Positions 32,689 to 45,541 of a DNA stretch of 64,000 nucleotides are shown here, piece by piece (the first letter of the stretch is position 1; each line of letters begins with the position of its first letter). The stretch covers positions 8,782,604 through 8,846,603 of the forward strand of contig NC_065404.1 in assembly GCF_024362695.1 (NCBI RefSeq). Direction: 5' to 3'. The notes beneath the pieces were generated by a model, which had not been told where the DNA came from, did not search any database, and worked only from the letters and a program-made list of their open reading frames with translations. The stretch is from Pectinophora gossypiella. Taxonomy: Eukaryota > Arthropoda > Insecta > Lepidoptera > Gelechiidae. The translations under genes were made by a program, and so were the position numbers.

Positions 32689-33142
32689 TTTAAAAATAAA
32701 ATCTTTCATTTCGTCTTATTTCCTTAGTTTCTTCATCAGCCTGTAAATTCGAGTGGCTACAATGTTTGGCTTATCATCGAGTTCTTGGAAAGCCGACGGT
32801 AGGATAATGTAAATAATTAATAATCGCCGACTGCCAGCTCAGCACTTTCACTCCGGTCCTCAGTACCTAGCAGCGTGGCCGCTAACATGTCAATATGATA
32901 GCAGGGAACAACGGATGTTATGAAATTATAGAACTACTTACATACTTACTTACTAATGTTGTTGAGATAATAAACTTCATATAATATGTACCTATTACTT
33001 ACATAATTATTCTAATAGACTGCTCTAAATTGTTCTTTAGTGTACGGTTGTTTACGAGTACCATCCTAAATATTATGATCAATAGATTTGCTCGTCGTTT
33101 GTTTTGAACTAACAATTCAAATCTACATTATAACAACACAGC

Positions 33143-33256
33143 GTAACAAATACATTATTGCACGCACAGGAAATACAAAATTACACACAAAGAGAAATAG
33201 AAGAGTACCTACAATACGTGGCCTTATTGCTATGTGGAAATCTTTTCCAGGCAACT
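33143..33256 (-). repeat. LINE/SINE-like 3' tail, reverse orientation
   Basis: GCGTAACAAATACATTATTG, AAAGAGAAATAGAAGAGTAC and GGCCTTATTGCTATGTGG followed by TTTTCCAGGCAAC match 921-1043, and in reverse 37871-38003. Confidence 0.55.
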
Positions 33257-36200
33257 TATGGCGAAATCTACTTGTTCCAAAACAGATTTCCGTAATCAAT
33301 AAAGCTGTATGATATTATATTCTATGAATTTTGAGTTTCCGAAAGGGGTGCCACTGTTTGCCTATGCAAAATCTTGACGAGTACATTTTGCATTCGTCTT
33401 CCCGCATGTGTTTTATATTCGTTTACTCCGGTCGGCCGAGCCTGTAATCGTCGCGCTGTTTGCGAGGGGAGCCTTGCTGACTCCCGCAAATATATGTCGT
33501 AAGATTTAATAGACATGTAATGGATATCTGGATGACGCTTTAAGGATTTGAGCAAACCGAATATGTCATTTATTTCCCATTGGAATTTTATTTGCGGGAT
33601 TTTTGGATTATGCCCTGTCCTGTCGGTTTATTTGACATTGAATTGTTGAGTGTTTTATTGTTACTTAGTAGTGTTTTTGTACTGTATGTAATTAATAATA
33701 ATTTAGTTTATATTGTGTTTAAAACTGACATCCAAAACATGTCGTAATTAGATTTTTTCTTGGTGATACTTAGCACAACCAAAGTGAAATTGAAAATGAT
33801 ATAAACAGCCTTGTGTTTGGGTACCTATACAAAGTAAGTAAGTACTTATGTTGAAATAATCATACCCTATTAAACACCAGGGTTAAGAAGCTTTACAAAA
33901 TACAGGGTAGTAATTAACCTAATAACCTTGTCTGCTTATAAGTGAAGCTCTATTAGACATGAGCTTGAAAAGAGGGATTTAGCGGGTAGTTGTTTAAGAA
34001 GGTGACGGAGGTGATTGTGAAGCCATGGCAAACGTGCGGGCTATGATTTAGGCGTGATTTAAGTGAATTATGTCGCCCGCGCCGCGCCCCGTGCGTGCGC
34101 GCTTTCAACTCGCTTTCACGCGTCGCGGGGCACACATCAAACGCGTGGCGTTAAGGTAAGTTGGTAAGTATGGAGTACGAGGCTACCTTTTTAGGTGTCA
34201 ATTTTTATATTGCGCAAAGACGGATTTGTAGAAGTAGGTTAAATTTTGTTTAGGTGTCAGCCAAAAAGTGGGTAATACTCGTTATTTACACTATTTATAA
34301 TAAATATTTGTAAATAGGGTGACGTTTAAGATGCTCGTGTGACAAAAATGATTCCTTTTCATTAAATACATATTCGACCAATTACGTCAAAAAAAAGACC
34401 CAAAGAAATCTTCAAAACAAACTGAATTTGCCACTAAGTTTCTACCGCTATTTCAACTACTATACTTACTTACTTATGTAAACTTTCTCCAATATTGTGA
34501 AAATAGTTGGTGCTCCATGCGTCGGCGAGGTAAGTGAGCGTCAAACCGAACGCCGCAGGGCTTCGCCCCGCGATTGTGGGCAAATGAAGCGACAACCGCG
34601 GCGCCGCGCCACCTGCCACGACTCTTATCTATTCATCAACTATCTATATAAAATACGTTGAAGTTCCATGCAAATAGTGAGGAATGAGGCTTGAAGAATT
34701 AGGACAAGAGTCAATGTTTCGACGAATTTTAATGCATACTGACTTGAAGCTTTTATTGTACGTATACACATGCAAAACATTGTGTTTTTTTGTCATTATC
34801 TAGACGACGATACGGCTCATCACCTATCTCGTTGGTCTAAAATAAAGCTTGATGAGGCGTGGATAGTTAGCTCATCATGTGATGAATGTAGGTTTGAAAT
34901 ATTGTCGTGAGCTTACGGTGTTGTTGTGTTGTTAATTGTATACGTAGGTAACTTATTTAAGTGAACAGGCATTTGCTAGGTAAGCAGACCACATCGTTAC
35001 TTACCATCAGGTGAGATTGTGAAAAAAGAAAAGAAAACCTACATGTTAACGTTATTTAATTAAAATTGATTATGCTAATATGATATCTCCAACCTGGGAG
35101 AATTGTCAAAGGTGACAGATGCCATACTTCAAAAATTGAATTGAATTGAACTAATATGATACTCCTACTATTATTATAACTACGTAAGCAATACCTGTGT
35201 TTGTGGGAACAGACAGACAGATAGACAGAAATAAATAAATAATCCTTAATCCCTATCAAGGTGGACAAAGTAATCAGAATACAACTTCTTGAAGTGACGT
35301 ACCTCAGATGGCATACACTACTTGGCCAGACAAATAAAGAAGACAACTTGTAGCCAAGTATAGTCCTCCGGTGGATACTTTAAACATCGGATAGAGGAGT
35401 GAAGAGAAGAGAAGTGAAGTCTGCTTATCCAATTACTTTTTATTTATTTACTTACAAAATAAGAAATACAATCATCGTTGGTAAGTACCTATATATTATG
35501 GTATCGTTACGAAGAAACGAATGTAATTCGACAACTGGATATTCCTGTGAAAACAATGTTGCTATCAGTAAGTAGTCACAATGGCGTAGGTATAGTACAA
35601 ACATTCAGGTGTGAGGTTGCAGGCGACATCCTGTTGGCTGGGTTACTTAATTCCTCACACAGTGTAAACGAAACTATAGCGTATTGTTATGTTATATTGA
35701 TAGATTATTAAAAATAAGTATATGCAATTACTTACCTAATGTCGGAGGGCGCAGTGTTCTGCCAATCAGTATGACGCCGCTATGGAGCAATAGGACATTC
35801 CAATTCCAATAAGTTAAGATTGGATTTTTTTTTTAAATATTTGATATCTTTTAAAGATAAAATATCTAGTGACTACTGACATTAGTAATATGTATAAGTG
35901 GTACAGATAACGATGGTGTGGTGAGTTGCTTCAATCGCCACGTACACTTACTTATAATACATTAAATTTGGGCGGCCGTTCTGATGTTAGCCTTGCTCAT
36001 GCAGTTCCGTAAGTAGTGATTAATAACTACTTAAATATACGTTAAAGGAGCAAATGTTGTACTTTATTGTGTTCATCAAGTTTCGTACTAATTTATAACT
36101 AATTAAATATAATATGTACTTTCATCCGGCCGTCATTATTGCGCCCAGTTTGGCTAAAGGTAACTAACAAAGATGGTTTTTTGACACACCGGAATAAATA

Positions 36201-36350
36201 CATACACAAGATACACGCGTAATTCCCGTTGGGGTAGGCAGAGACTACGGAATTCCACTTTCTACGATCCTGACACACCACTTTCGCTTCTTCCATTCTT
36301 ATCAAAATCTTCGTGGATGCTCGCCGGAGCTGGGTTAGAGTACTCTTGAC

Positions 36351-36663
36351 CTGGGGGGTTAAAATGGTCACATCGATCATCAAAAAAAAGCAATATCGTT
36401 GTTTGACATTTGTGTGCATTGCGCACTTACTTTTATATGCGCAAATGTCACAAACATACATAAACAGCCTACTTATATATGTCCCACTGCTGGACACAGG
36501 CCTCCCCTCAATCAACCGGAGGGGGTATGGAGCATACTCCACCACGCTGCTCCACTGCGGGTCTGCGGGTCTGCGGGTCTGCGGGGGTGGGGTGCGCAAA
36601 TGTCAAATTGCAATATTTCTTTTTAGATGAATTGCTTCTATGCGACCTTTTTAACCCCCCTGG
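36351..36663. mobile_element. MITE family C carrying a nested SINE
   Basis: Left edge CCTGGGGGGTTAAAATGG and right edge CCTTTTTAACCCCCCTGG are inverted. The interior blocks ATTGCGCACTTACTTTTATA and AAATGTCAAATTGCAATAT match 32546. The element is split by the SINE fragment at 36451-36592. Confidence 0.75.
36451..36592 (-). mobile_element. Truncated SINE nested in MITE C, with 13-bp TSD
   Basis: The 13-mer TGCGCAAATGTCA occurs at 36438-36450 and 36593-36605, a perfect target duplication. Between them, on the minus strand, is the 3' part of the 11772-type SINE (GGAGTATGCTCCATACCCCC to GTGGGACATATATAAGTAG). At the 5' truncation point are about three tandem GCGGGTCT units and a G-rich run instead of the central domain. 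Confidence 0.88.
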
Positions 36664-37870
36664 CGTCTCTTTAAAACATCCTGGTCCGCGGCATGTGTGT
36701 CTAGGCTTTCCTTTCCAACTCTGTCACTTACATCCACAAAAAGTATATACATATAGCATTAGATTTACTTATGATATATTTTGTCATACAGTGGTGCAGA
36801 TCATTTTGCACTATTTTTAGAGAGAAGGTACCTGTTGACACGCGTAGACATCATGTGTCAGCCACGAAAATGTGCCAGTATGATTCACGGCACTGCGCTG
36901 TATTGATGAAAGTGTTGACGAGACAATTATCTGCCGTAGGTGTCTTCCGTGAGCTGTGGCCTCGGCCTCATCTTGTTTACTTTTTAATTTCTAAATAACT
37001 TTTGTATTCAGGACATTAGGGTGCTAATCTTAGTACCAGAGCTAGTATGAATCACAAGTCTCTAAGACAGTTTGCACCTACATTTTGTATTGATCCCAAA
37101 ATGGCTATGATTTACCGTATTATATGTATAAATCGACTTTAACCAGATACCTGGGGTACTTTGACTTTAAAGACCTTTTGTATGATGTCATCTGGAAGTA
37201 CTTACGTTAATATTAAATACTTAGTGCAGTAAAAAATACGCTCAAAATATTCGTAATTGAGCAAAACTTTATTGCGTAGTTGAATCGAAAATTAAATAAC
37301 AATGACCACAGAAACAAAGATTCCAGAGTCGCATGACAGCCTAATGTAAAACAATGTCGGCGTGTCCAGTTTCACAAACCCAAGGTGATCGTTTCATAAT
37401 CAACTCACACCATAACGGGACCAATATTCATTTACAATGTTATTAAGTAAGTTCGTACTTACTACAATACACGTTTGTAAAGATTTATTTAAGTATATTT
37501 ATTCAATCTTACAACTAACATTATAGATACGATATATACTTACAAGTACACGCGTGATCCCTATTAGGATTAGCATGGACAAGTCACCAAAAAATAAGGT
37601 TTTAGAAGTTATTTTTGCGAGTACTCACTTACAAGAAACTGTTTGATTGATTTTGAATTTATTTTCAAATTTATGTTACGATCTTAAATAACATCGTAAA
37701 AAAAGCCGAGAAATAGGTTTAGAGGGTTTGTCACCTAACCTGTATTGAGCTGTTTGTTTATTGACTGCCAAGTCAGATAGGCAGTCGCATATGTAAAAAA
37801 AATCTGTCGAATCTACGGAATAGGTCATCATAGGTCCCGCATCCAAGCTATAAATGTTTGTTTCCTTTTG

Positions 37871-38003
37871 TTGGTTGCCTGGAAGAAATTGCTCTAGAAC
37901 AATAAGGCCGCCCAAATTGTACTGTATTCATGTGTTTTGTCTGATTGTTGAATTTTTAGTTCTGTGCAATAAAGTATATTTGATTTGATTTTGATTTGAT
38001 TTG
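37871..38003 (+). repeat. LINE/SINE-like 3' tail, forward, with TTGATTT repeats
   Basis: GTTGCCTGGAAGAAATTGCT, CAATAAGGCCGCCC and GTGCAATAAAGTATATTTGA followed by tandem TTGATTT-type units. It is the forward orientation of the repeat at 921 and 33143 and shows that the simple repeat lies at its 3' end. Confidence 0.65.
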
Positions 38004-38940
38004 AATAGGTAAGCGAACCCCGTAAAAAAAGGGGATAACGCTAGGGAACTGATGATAAGACCGTGTTTCACCACTTGGTGATAAGCTTGCTGATTCCCTA
38101 TCTATCGGATAATTATTAGATAGCATTATTATTTATAAGTACAATCTGCCAGATACATTTTGAACACGCTAACGAGGTGAAAAATGCTCTTAATAAGCAT
38201 TTTTTTTGACGTGACTTATTGTAGATTTGCCGCAGGTGGCATTAACTACTTGGCCGGACAAATGGGGGGCGCTGAAGGCTATCACCCGGTTCTTAATAGG
38301 CACTTTATCATATAAAGAGTTAAAAAACTAAGTTTAGAATTGTGGTTTTATCCGTTTGTCTATAAATCACGACAGAAGGGTACGACTGTGCGATTTGGGG
38401 AAAGAACAAAAGCGATTATACAATTAAAGGTAAATCGATTGACGAGCGAAACAAGCGCTCAATCAACATGTGGTCAGAGGGCGCCTACGGTGCGTAATCT
38501 CTTTAGGGCTCCGATAAATGACGCCAAAACAATACGCCCTAATGATTCCATCAAACTGAGTAAGTATCTCTAAAATACTATACACGTAATTATATACAAT
38601 ATATTATTTACCTATAAGAGGCTAAGTAGTTTCCAACTAGTCAAATCAGTTACTTTTACTAAACGTCAAAACACGAAATTACCATGGATTTTTTATGAAT
38701 AAGCGCACTGTGACTTCATAGAAAATGTGATAACGGACTTATTATTACGTTTTCTTGATTAAAATTCACAAATAAGTTAAATAGAAAAAATAAAATATTT
38801 TTCGTCAGTTTTAAATCTATCTTTATTTAGTAATCAGAATTTTATAATTTATCTTTGACCTAGGAAATTGCTCAATTCTACTTTTGTTACTCTTTGAATA
38901 TAGAGTAAGTACCTACTATATTCTATGTACTTACTCATAA

Positions 38941-39397
38941 TTACATACAAAGATAAATTCACGGCGTAATCTTCTAAATAAAAGGAGAAACTGACTGACT
39001 GACATATCAACGCACAGCCTTAACGGCTAAACGTAGGCACTTGAAATTTGGAAGGGACGTAGCTTAGGTACCGTAGAGGTGCACTAAGAAAGAAATTCCC
39101 GAAATTCCCACGGGAACGGGAATTAGCGGGAAAATCCTTTTGTATGAAAAATCTAAACCACTTAAGATACGAGTGGATAGATGTTTTCAATCTAGCATGC
39201 ATGTATACCTTAGTAAATATAAAGTTTAGTTATGGCTGTACTTATTTTGAAAAATGGGAGTTAGCGGGAAAAAATGTTGTATCAAAAAAATCTAAACTGA
39301 TTAAGTTAGATGCTTGAAATTTGACATGCACTCCCACACACACAAAGATCTCTATTTTATAACACGCCACGCGGACGAAGTTGCGGGCAAAAGCTAG
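38941..39397 (+). mobile_element. Non-autonomous Helitron-like element
   Basis: Contains CTGACTGACTGAC, a TTAACGGCTAAACG block, CGAAATTCCCACGGGAACGG and the end CGCGGACGAAGTTGCGGGC then AAAAGCTAGT. CTAG followed by T at the 3' terminus, with a GC-rich hairpin-forming stretch before it, is Helitron-like, and this repeat is very common in moths and butterflies. It has no Rep/helicase frame. The left border is approximate. Confidence 0.55.
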
Positions 39398-40832
39398 TCA
39401 TTTATAAAACAGCTCGGTCATATCGACTAGAAAACTAAAAAGATTTCATTAAAAAAATCTTATTGTAAAGTACTTTTTATTTTTGATAGGTTATTTTTAG
39501 TTTTAAAATATAATTAATTGTAACAATATTTTAAGTAAGTAAAAAGAATGCATGTTAATTAAAACACTGGTTAGAAAGACTGAAAAGGAAAAATAAAATT
39601 GCCTTAAAATATTTTTTAAGAATATTTTAATTTGTTTTGTTTTTATATATATGGCAACCAACAATTTTTTACGTGCTCTTTTAACCAGTACGAAAGTATT
39701 TTTTAAATAAAAATGTCACATAATATTAACCAAAGAGAATTTAATTCATCTTTTTTAAACTATTTATTTCGTCCGAAAAATAACTTGTAATTTTCAAGAA
39801 TTTGTTATTATTATAAAACACATTACTCATCATATTGTAGGTACCTACTCGAATCGATCACGTTTGCAATAACAGTTAGCAATAATATTTTCAACGGAAT
39901 TGCAAAATGCTGTTTTATGTAGGTAATTATGTCTTTGCGGGCATTCACCTCTAAAATACTAATCATAATTTATTTTACATACTTATTCATTTATATAACA
40001 CAGTAAATAATGGAAAATAAAATAAAGACTAGGTATAAGTAGCATAATAATAAAGACGTACCTACTTATCTAAATAAAAGATATTTAGAATTGGGTATAA
40101 TACTACAAAATTCAAATGCCGTCGGAAAAAGGTACAAAGATCTACCCATGCTAGACATATAAGATAGTTTGGAAAATATTCAAGAAAATAGTCCACGGTC
40201 CCTTTTCCCAGAACGGCATCTCTAGGTATTTTGTCAATCCAGTGTTGTGGTCCAGATCTATGGCCTAGTGATATTGTAAAAGAATTGTGTAGCTTGCCGG
40301 CTTAGCTGCTTTATATGGTGGTAATTGTGGTGTCCAAGCCACGACCCACAGCCACTATTGGAATATGCCGTTTACAAATACGATTTTTTACAAGGATCAT
40401 TGTCTGCTCATCTCCTCGTTATTCCGGTCAGTTTGTTAGATAACGTATTATGCGGCACGCAAACAGGCGTTGAGGCAACGCGGCCGATGGCTAATCCAAT
40501 CAGGTAATTGGACTTGACGTTATTCATTCACCGGGTAATGACTTTAACGCACCCACGGCTTCCACGGTATAATCTACGTGGCGTATAGTTTATACCGATT
40601 ACGCAAATATAGTTCATTCTGATATAGGACGCTTGGTATAGTCGGCTGATCCTCGAGGAGAAGCGGCTTCAATTTTGTATTGAGTAGGTATGTGTGTATT
40701 GTCATGATCACTCATATTTTAAAAGAAGCTTAATTATCTGCAAGTAGATATACCAATATCTAACATGAATATTAACTAGATTAAAGTTAAAAAGTTGCGA
40801 AACGATGGAATTTCCATATCAATTTCCTATTA

Positions 40833-40873
40833 TGCAGGTAAATTAATAGGAATTTCCTATTAATTTACCTGCA
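40833..40873. repeat. 41-bp perfect palindrome
   Basis: Arms of 20 bp (TGCAGGTAAATTAATAGGAA at 40833-40852 and its complement at 40854-40873) meet around a single T at 40853. There is no loop, so this is a cruciform-prone palindrome, not a hairpin-loop element. It lies in AT-rich DNA with no gene within several kb. Confidence 0.8.
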
Positions 40874-42309
40874 CTTTTATCGTTCAAGCAAATGGGCCCA
40901 TAGTTTAAAAGTATTTTAATGATTTAAAAATTATTAAATAGAATTAATACATACATACATAAGCTCACGCCCGTTATCCGTAATGGGGTGGGCAGAGCCA
41001 CAAGTAATCAAAGACAACTTGCAGCCACTGTTGATACGATGTCGTAAGCTGGATATGATGAACCGTATGGTTATAGAATTAATATAAATTATTTATAATT
41101 GTGAATGTTATACGACTAAGTAATTAATATAAAAAGTAAGTAAACAGAAAAGGCGGGAACGGAAGTGAGAAATACGCGGCGAAGAAAACGAATGAAGAAT
41201 GGGATTGTATTGGTTCCCCGACTTTTCTAGAAGACGTTTGTTGTGGAAAGAATTACGATGGAAATTAATAAATAGTCGATAAAGTCACCCAATTACAGTG
41301 TTGTCTTGAAAGTATGTGTATCCACTCACAGTACTCACATTGTTAATCCCCATCAGTGTATGGAGAAATGCAATTTCTCCGAGGACAACGTGCAGCCACT
41401 TTTTGTATTGGTCTGCATATCGGCACTAACCTCCGGCCAAGTAGTTAATGCCGTTGGCGGCAAATCTACTATAAGAAAAGGAAAAAAAGGCAAGCTCAGC
41501 ACTTAGTATTTATTCCACTGTTAGATGACGATTTGAAAGATTTATTTTTATTCCTAGCCATGCATAGAAATAGAACTACATTGACCATTTTCTGGTTTCG
41601 ATGGTATTAGGTTTTTGTTTTGACGTGACCTGATTGTAGGTGTGTCCGGAAGTGTAGAAGGGTCTAGAATAAAATGATGAAGTATCAATATCAATTATCG
41701 CAAAGTAAGTAGGTTATACTTATTACTTTTATACCTACTAAGCTATACAAGTTATCATCAACATCTCCCCGGTATTATCCAGTTCTTCACAGGGTCCGCT
41801 TACTTAACCTGAAGAAGCTATACAAGTTATCGAATTCTAAAATTAGCAAAATATTAAATGTCAAGGATAAATTCAAATCTACTGCTCGTTACTAGAGTAT
41901 TTGGCGAGATAATCATCAGAAATTGGACAAATTAGTGTGGTAGAGGTTGTGATGTCAATCAGGAGGTGTCAGCCGTCGTCAGGGGCGGGCCGCGCCGCCT
42001 ACCACCAGCTCGTTACGTCATCACACCCTCGGGTCTCACTTCTAACGTTATTAGACACACTTATTACTATGCTACTATACTCATTATTATGTTGCGTTAG
42101 TATTTCGTATGTAAATGGTTTTATTCATACGTAAGTACTTTTATAGTTTTAATAAGATGATCAGTTCTAGTTTTCTGACGAATCAAGTAGGTACATTCTG
42201 TAATACAATACTAGCTGTTTTTAAAACAGTGTAACCATTGGAATAAAATAAATTAGAATTGTCTCATTATTAGGTTTCATTTATTAATTATCACCTGAAG
42301 TTGTTATGG

Positions 42310-42465
42310 AAAAGTAATAATAATAATAAAATCTTTATTTACTCTCACAAAAAGTAATGCCATTGTAATATAACAATACATTATGTGAGAATCTGGTGCC
42401 TGATCTAGGTATAACCCTGTGTTCCAGGTCACCAGGTTCCCACTCCCGGAGGTCACATATACATG
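42310..42465 (-). repeat. LINE-like 3' tail with (TTA)n, reverse orientation
   Basis: On the minus strand it reads GGAACCTGGTGACCTGGAAC, then a GTGAGAGTAAATAAAGATTT signal and tandem TTATTATTA. This has the same layout as other retroposon tails here but is a distinct family. Confidence 0.55.
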
Positions 42466-42500
42466 AAATTGGCGACGTTATTTCAATTATTGAAAAATAG

Positions 42501-42554
42501 GTGTGTGTGTGTGTGTGTGTGAGTGTGTGTGCGTGTGCGTGTGTGTGTGTGTGT
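42501..42554 (+). repeat. (GT)n microsatellite
   Basis: About 27 dinucleotide units of GT with a few interruptions (GAGT, GCGT). Confidence 0.95.
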
Positions 42555-43485
42555 ATGGTTGTGTGCTAGTCATGCGAGTGGTGTTCCTTTTTTTAGTTAC
42601 CTAATTTACTACTATCTGCATATTGCGAGCAGTTTCTCAGTATCATCGTACGTCAAAGATTGTAGCCACATTATTAACGTTTTTCTGCATTCTTTCATAT
42701 TTTTAGGATTATTAAAAAGGTTTATTAACGTTAGATTTTTTTTAAAGTATCGTCAATGAACGCAACTAAAGCGCGAATCAAACGCAATAAAGTCCACAGT
42801 TGTAGTATTAGCAATGACTACTTTGTATGGAATAAAGAAAAATGTTACATAATCATTCATTTCGTTTGTTATTGAACATCATTTTGTGGTAGAGAAACCA
42901 ACGTACCTACCCATCCAGCAATAAACTATATTAATAAAAGATCTTTAAGCCTCTTCTATTCTACCATGTCTGTAATAAAATAATAATAAACATCAATAAT
43001 ATGTATTAACATACTATTATGGGCATAGTATTCTATAGACAACGAATTATGATGATTAGGTAGAGTTAGGCATAGTATAGCAGAAACCAATTTAGAATTA
43101 TTAGCGAGATAAGTATTATGGGCGATCCTATTGTATATGAATTGAGATATTGATATACAAAACGTTATATTTATTGTAATATATACATTCAAAGTAGGTA
43201 CTTCTGGCATTTATTTGCTAGTTAAATGAAAGTATAATTTTATGTGTATAAATGGTTTAAGTATAGAATATTTGAAACATACAGTGCAATAAAAAAGCGT
43301 CCTAAAATAAAACTACAAAATGTAAATTCTAGAGCAGTGAATAGTGCCCCAGGATACGGAACTACAGGTGACGTCCAAATTGCCTTAGTTTACCGTTCCG
43401 TCACCTCGCTCCGTTACTTACATATATTCTACTCGAAAGTGCAGGATTTATAATAAAATGGGTATAATAGAGGTGGTTATAATAG

Positions 43486-43803
43486 GGGAGCCGTGGTAGC
43501 CCAGTTGGTTGGCAGGTTCGAATCCAGCACAGGCCTAAACCAATGATTGTCGAATTTGTTTTCGAATTCATGTTTGGATCATACATGATTCTCACGTGCC
43601 CAGCAGTGAAGGAAAACATCGCGAGAAAACCCACATTCCCGAGAAATGCATTTTTGGAGGTGTGTTACCTAACCTGTATTGGGCTGGTTTTACCTTCGCG
43701 GGTTGCAAAGTCAGACAGGCAGTCGCTTCTGTAAAACCGGACCTGTCAAATCGTCAGATCAGGTTACTCTGCGAAAAACGGGATAATGCTAGGGGAATGA
43801 TGA
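43486..43803 (+). mobile_element. tRNA-derived SINE of a second family, with TSD
   Basis: Head GGGAGCCGTGGTAGCCCAG with B box GTTCGAATC. The body includes AACATCGCGAGAAAACCCAC, TTCCCGAGAAATGCATTT, CTGTAAAACCGGACCTGTCA and GCGAAAAACGGGATAATGCT, ending AATGATGA. GTTATAATAG lies at 43476-43485 and 43804-43813, the target duplication. The tRNA-like head has an internal deletion relative to the minus-strand copy at 48235. Confidence 0.85.
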
Positions 43804-44757
43804 GTTATAATAGAGGTAAGGTAAGTGCGTAACTTCTTTGTTTTTAAGTTGATTTCTTTCGGGGTAGATATGATGAATGTCGCGTTCTTACAAAAGAAAA
43901 AAAAAGGTAGGTAAGTAAATAAGATCAAAAGGTTAGTTTTTAATTTTAAAGTTGTCTGAATACACTTATCTTTTCTTTTTTGGCTGGAAGGTAGAGTCAG
44001 TTTTGGCAACAAAAATGACTAGATACTTACTTAAGTATAACTTAAATAAAACGAACTGTGTTATTTAATTGTAGAGGTTTATGTAGTAGGTGCACATTTA
44101 TCCATTTAAGTACTTTATATTCACTTCCCGATAACAATTTATGCTGAAAGAGGAACAAAGCGAAACAACAATATAATGAGCCTGATCCATTACGAAATTA
44201 TCTTGCAAAGGAGCGCAATAAATACGGATATCTGTCTGTATTGATGCCGGGACAATATTTACTGGGTTGGTTCTCCCCTGGAACGGAAACTTATAGTTTA
44301 GTTGAGGCGCCTGTGGAATAAAATACTGCTGGCTGGGTTATAAATCAGATGTGACGTGGCCACAGCCGGTGACTCGCCCGACCGACGGCCCGACTGTCTA
44401 GGGATGACCAGCTACAAAGCAGATCACAGATATTGATACAATTGATTTGTTTTTACTCACAATATTAAGGGCACGGGCTAAATCATTTACGGGTTTTGGA
44501 GTACGGTACGTAATGTAGAGTTAAAGTACAAAACTATATTCTAAGTAAGTATATTTTCTTTTTTTCTTTCTATTGGTATTACTTAGGTAATGAAGCTAGT
44601 CATCATTTGCAATATAAGTACTTAATGCATTATCACAACGGAAGTAAGTATGTAGAAATATCGGTGTTCATTTGTTTCATGTTATTTCTCCATCTGCTTT
44701 TCAATAAATACATCCAGCGAAATACATCGAAATATTATGTCAGCACAAAAGAGTGGT

Positions 44758-44985
44758 ACGGCCTCTATGGTCCAGTGGTTGAACGTTGGGTTCACGATCC
44801 GCAGGTCCAGGATATGAATTCCGGTGCGGACATTACAGGCTGATCACCTGATTTTTCTATAGTAAGATGATCCGCGTTTCGGAAGGCACTTTAAGCCGTT
44901 GGTCCTGGTTAATACTTACAGAAATGCACCACGGTTGATGAGGTTGGTAATCGACCTTACAACCCACGCGATAGAAGAAGAAGAA
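44758..44985 (+). mobile_element. tRNA-derived SINE, diverged copy of first family
   Basis: GCCTCTATGGTCCAGTGG gives a degraded A box. The B-box region is damaged (GATATGAATTCC). The central CGGAAGGCACTTTAAGCCG block and a 3' end GATGAGGTTGGTAATCGACC with GAAGAAGAAG tail follow. Confidence 0.75.
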
Positions 44986-45406
44986 AAGAGACAGTGTGAT
45001 AAAATAGTAAGTAAGTGATTCGATTTATTTTCTATAGCATCCATCTCTACGAGCCCTGCTTGCACCTTCGCCGGTCGCTACATTTTAATAACCGGACTCC
45101 GCGCCGTGAATGGTCACTGACAGGTTTTATTTCAGCTCATATATTATGCCCAGTCGTGCACGTGGATTTTTTATTAACAGTTGTCTCCTTGTACAATATA
45201 GAAAACAAATAGGTACTTATAATTTGATAATGTTAGACTCGTGTTCGTCTTTTTTACCTATTTATAATATAAATTATTTTTCTTAAGTGGTTTCGATTTG
45301 AAGTGACGATACTGCGCCACTGAGGTCCTTAGTGGGCTTACTTCACAAACGGGGAGCGTCGGTTCCAGCCCCGTTGTCGGACTTGCACCAATGAGTTATT
45401 TTCCGC

Positions 45407-45541
45407 CAACATAGTTAGCCAGACTATTATAGACGGCGATACGGTTCACCACCTATCGCGTTAGTCTAACAGAAACTAAAGTATAGTTCATTTTGCGATA
45501 CATGTACCGACCTCTGACTACCCCACTGGCATATAGTGAGC
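45407..45541 (+). repeat. Dispersed repeat (GACGGCGATACGG family), further copy
   Basis: TATAGACGGCGATACGGTTC, CGCGTTAGTCTAACAG and CTCTGACTACCCCACTGGC match 30007-30148. Confidence 0.55.

Larger units (their letters stand above)
30149..40832. other. Repeat-rich intergenic region
   Basis: No supported gene. Beyond the listed repeats there are GC-rich patches at 32120-32240 (repeated GGCGCGCG), 34075-34135 and 34540-34620, candidate regulatory islands by composition only. A 109-codon frame over 32022-32351 is low-complexity Arg/Gly in that island and is not accepted as coding. Partial SINE traces occur at 37710-37840 and 38005-38060. Confidence 0.5.

Noticed and set aside
36313..36820. Several ~100-codon frames on both strands
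   Set aside because: They translate MITE C and the nested SINE.
42523..42759. 78-codon frame starting MCVRVRVCVCV
   Set aside because: Begins in the (GT)n microsatellite.
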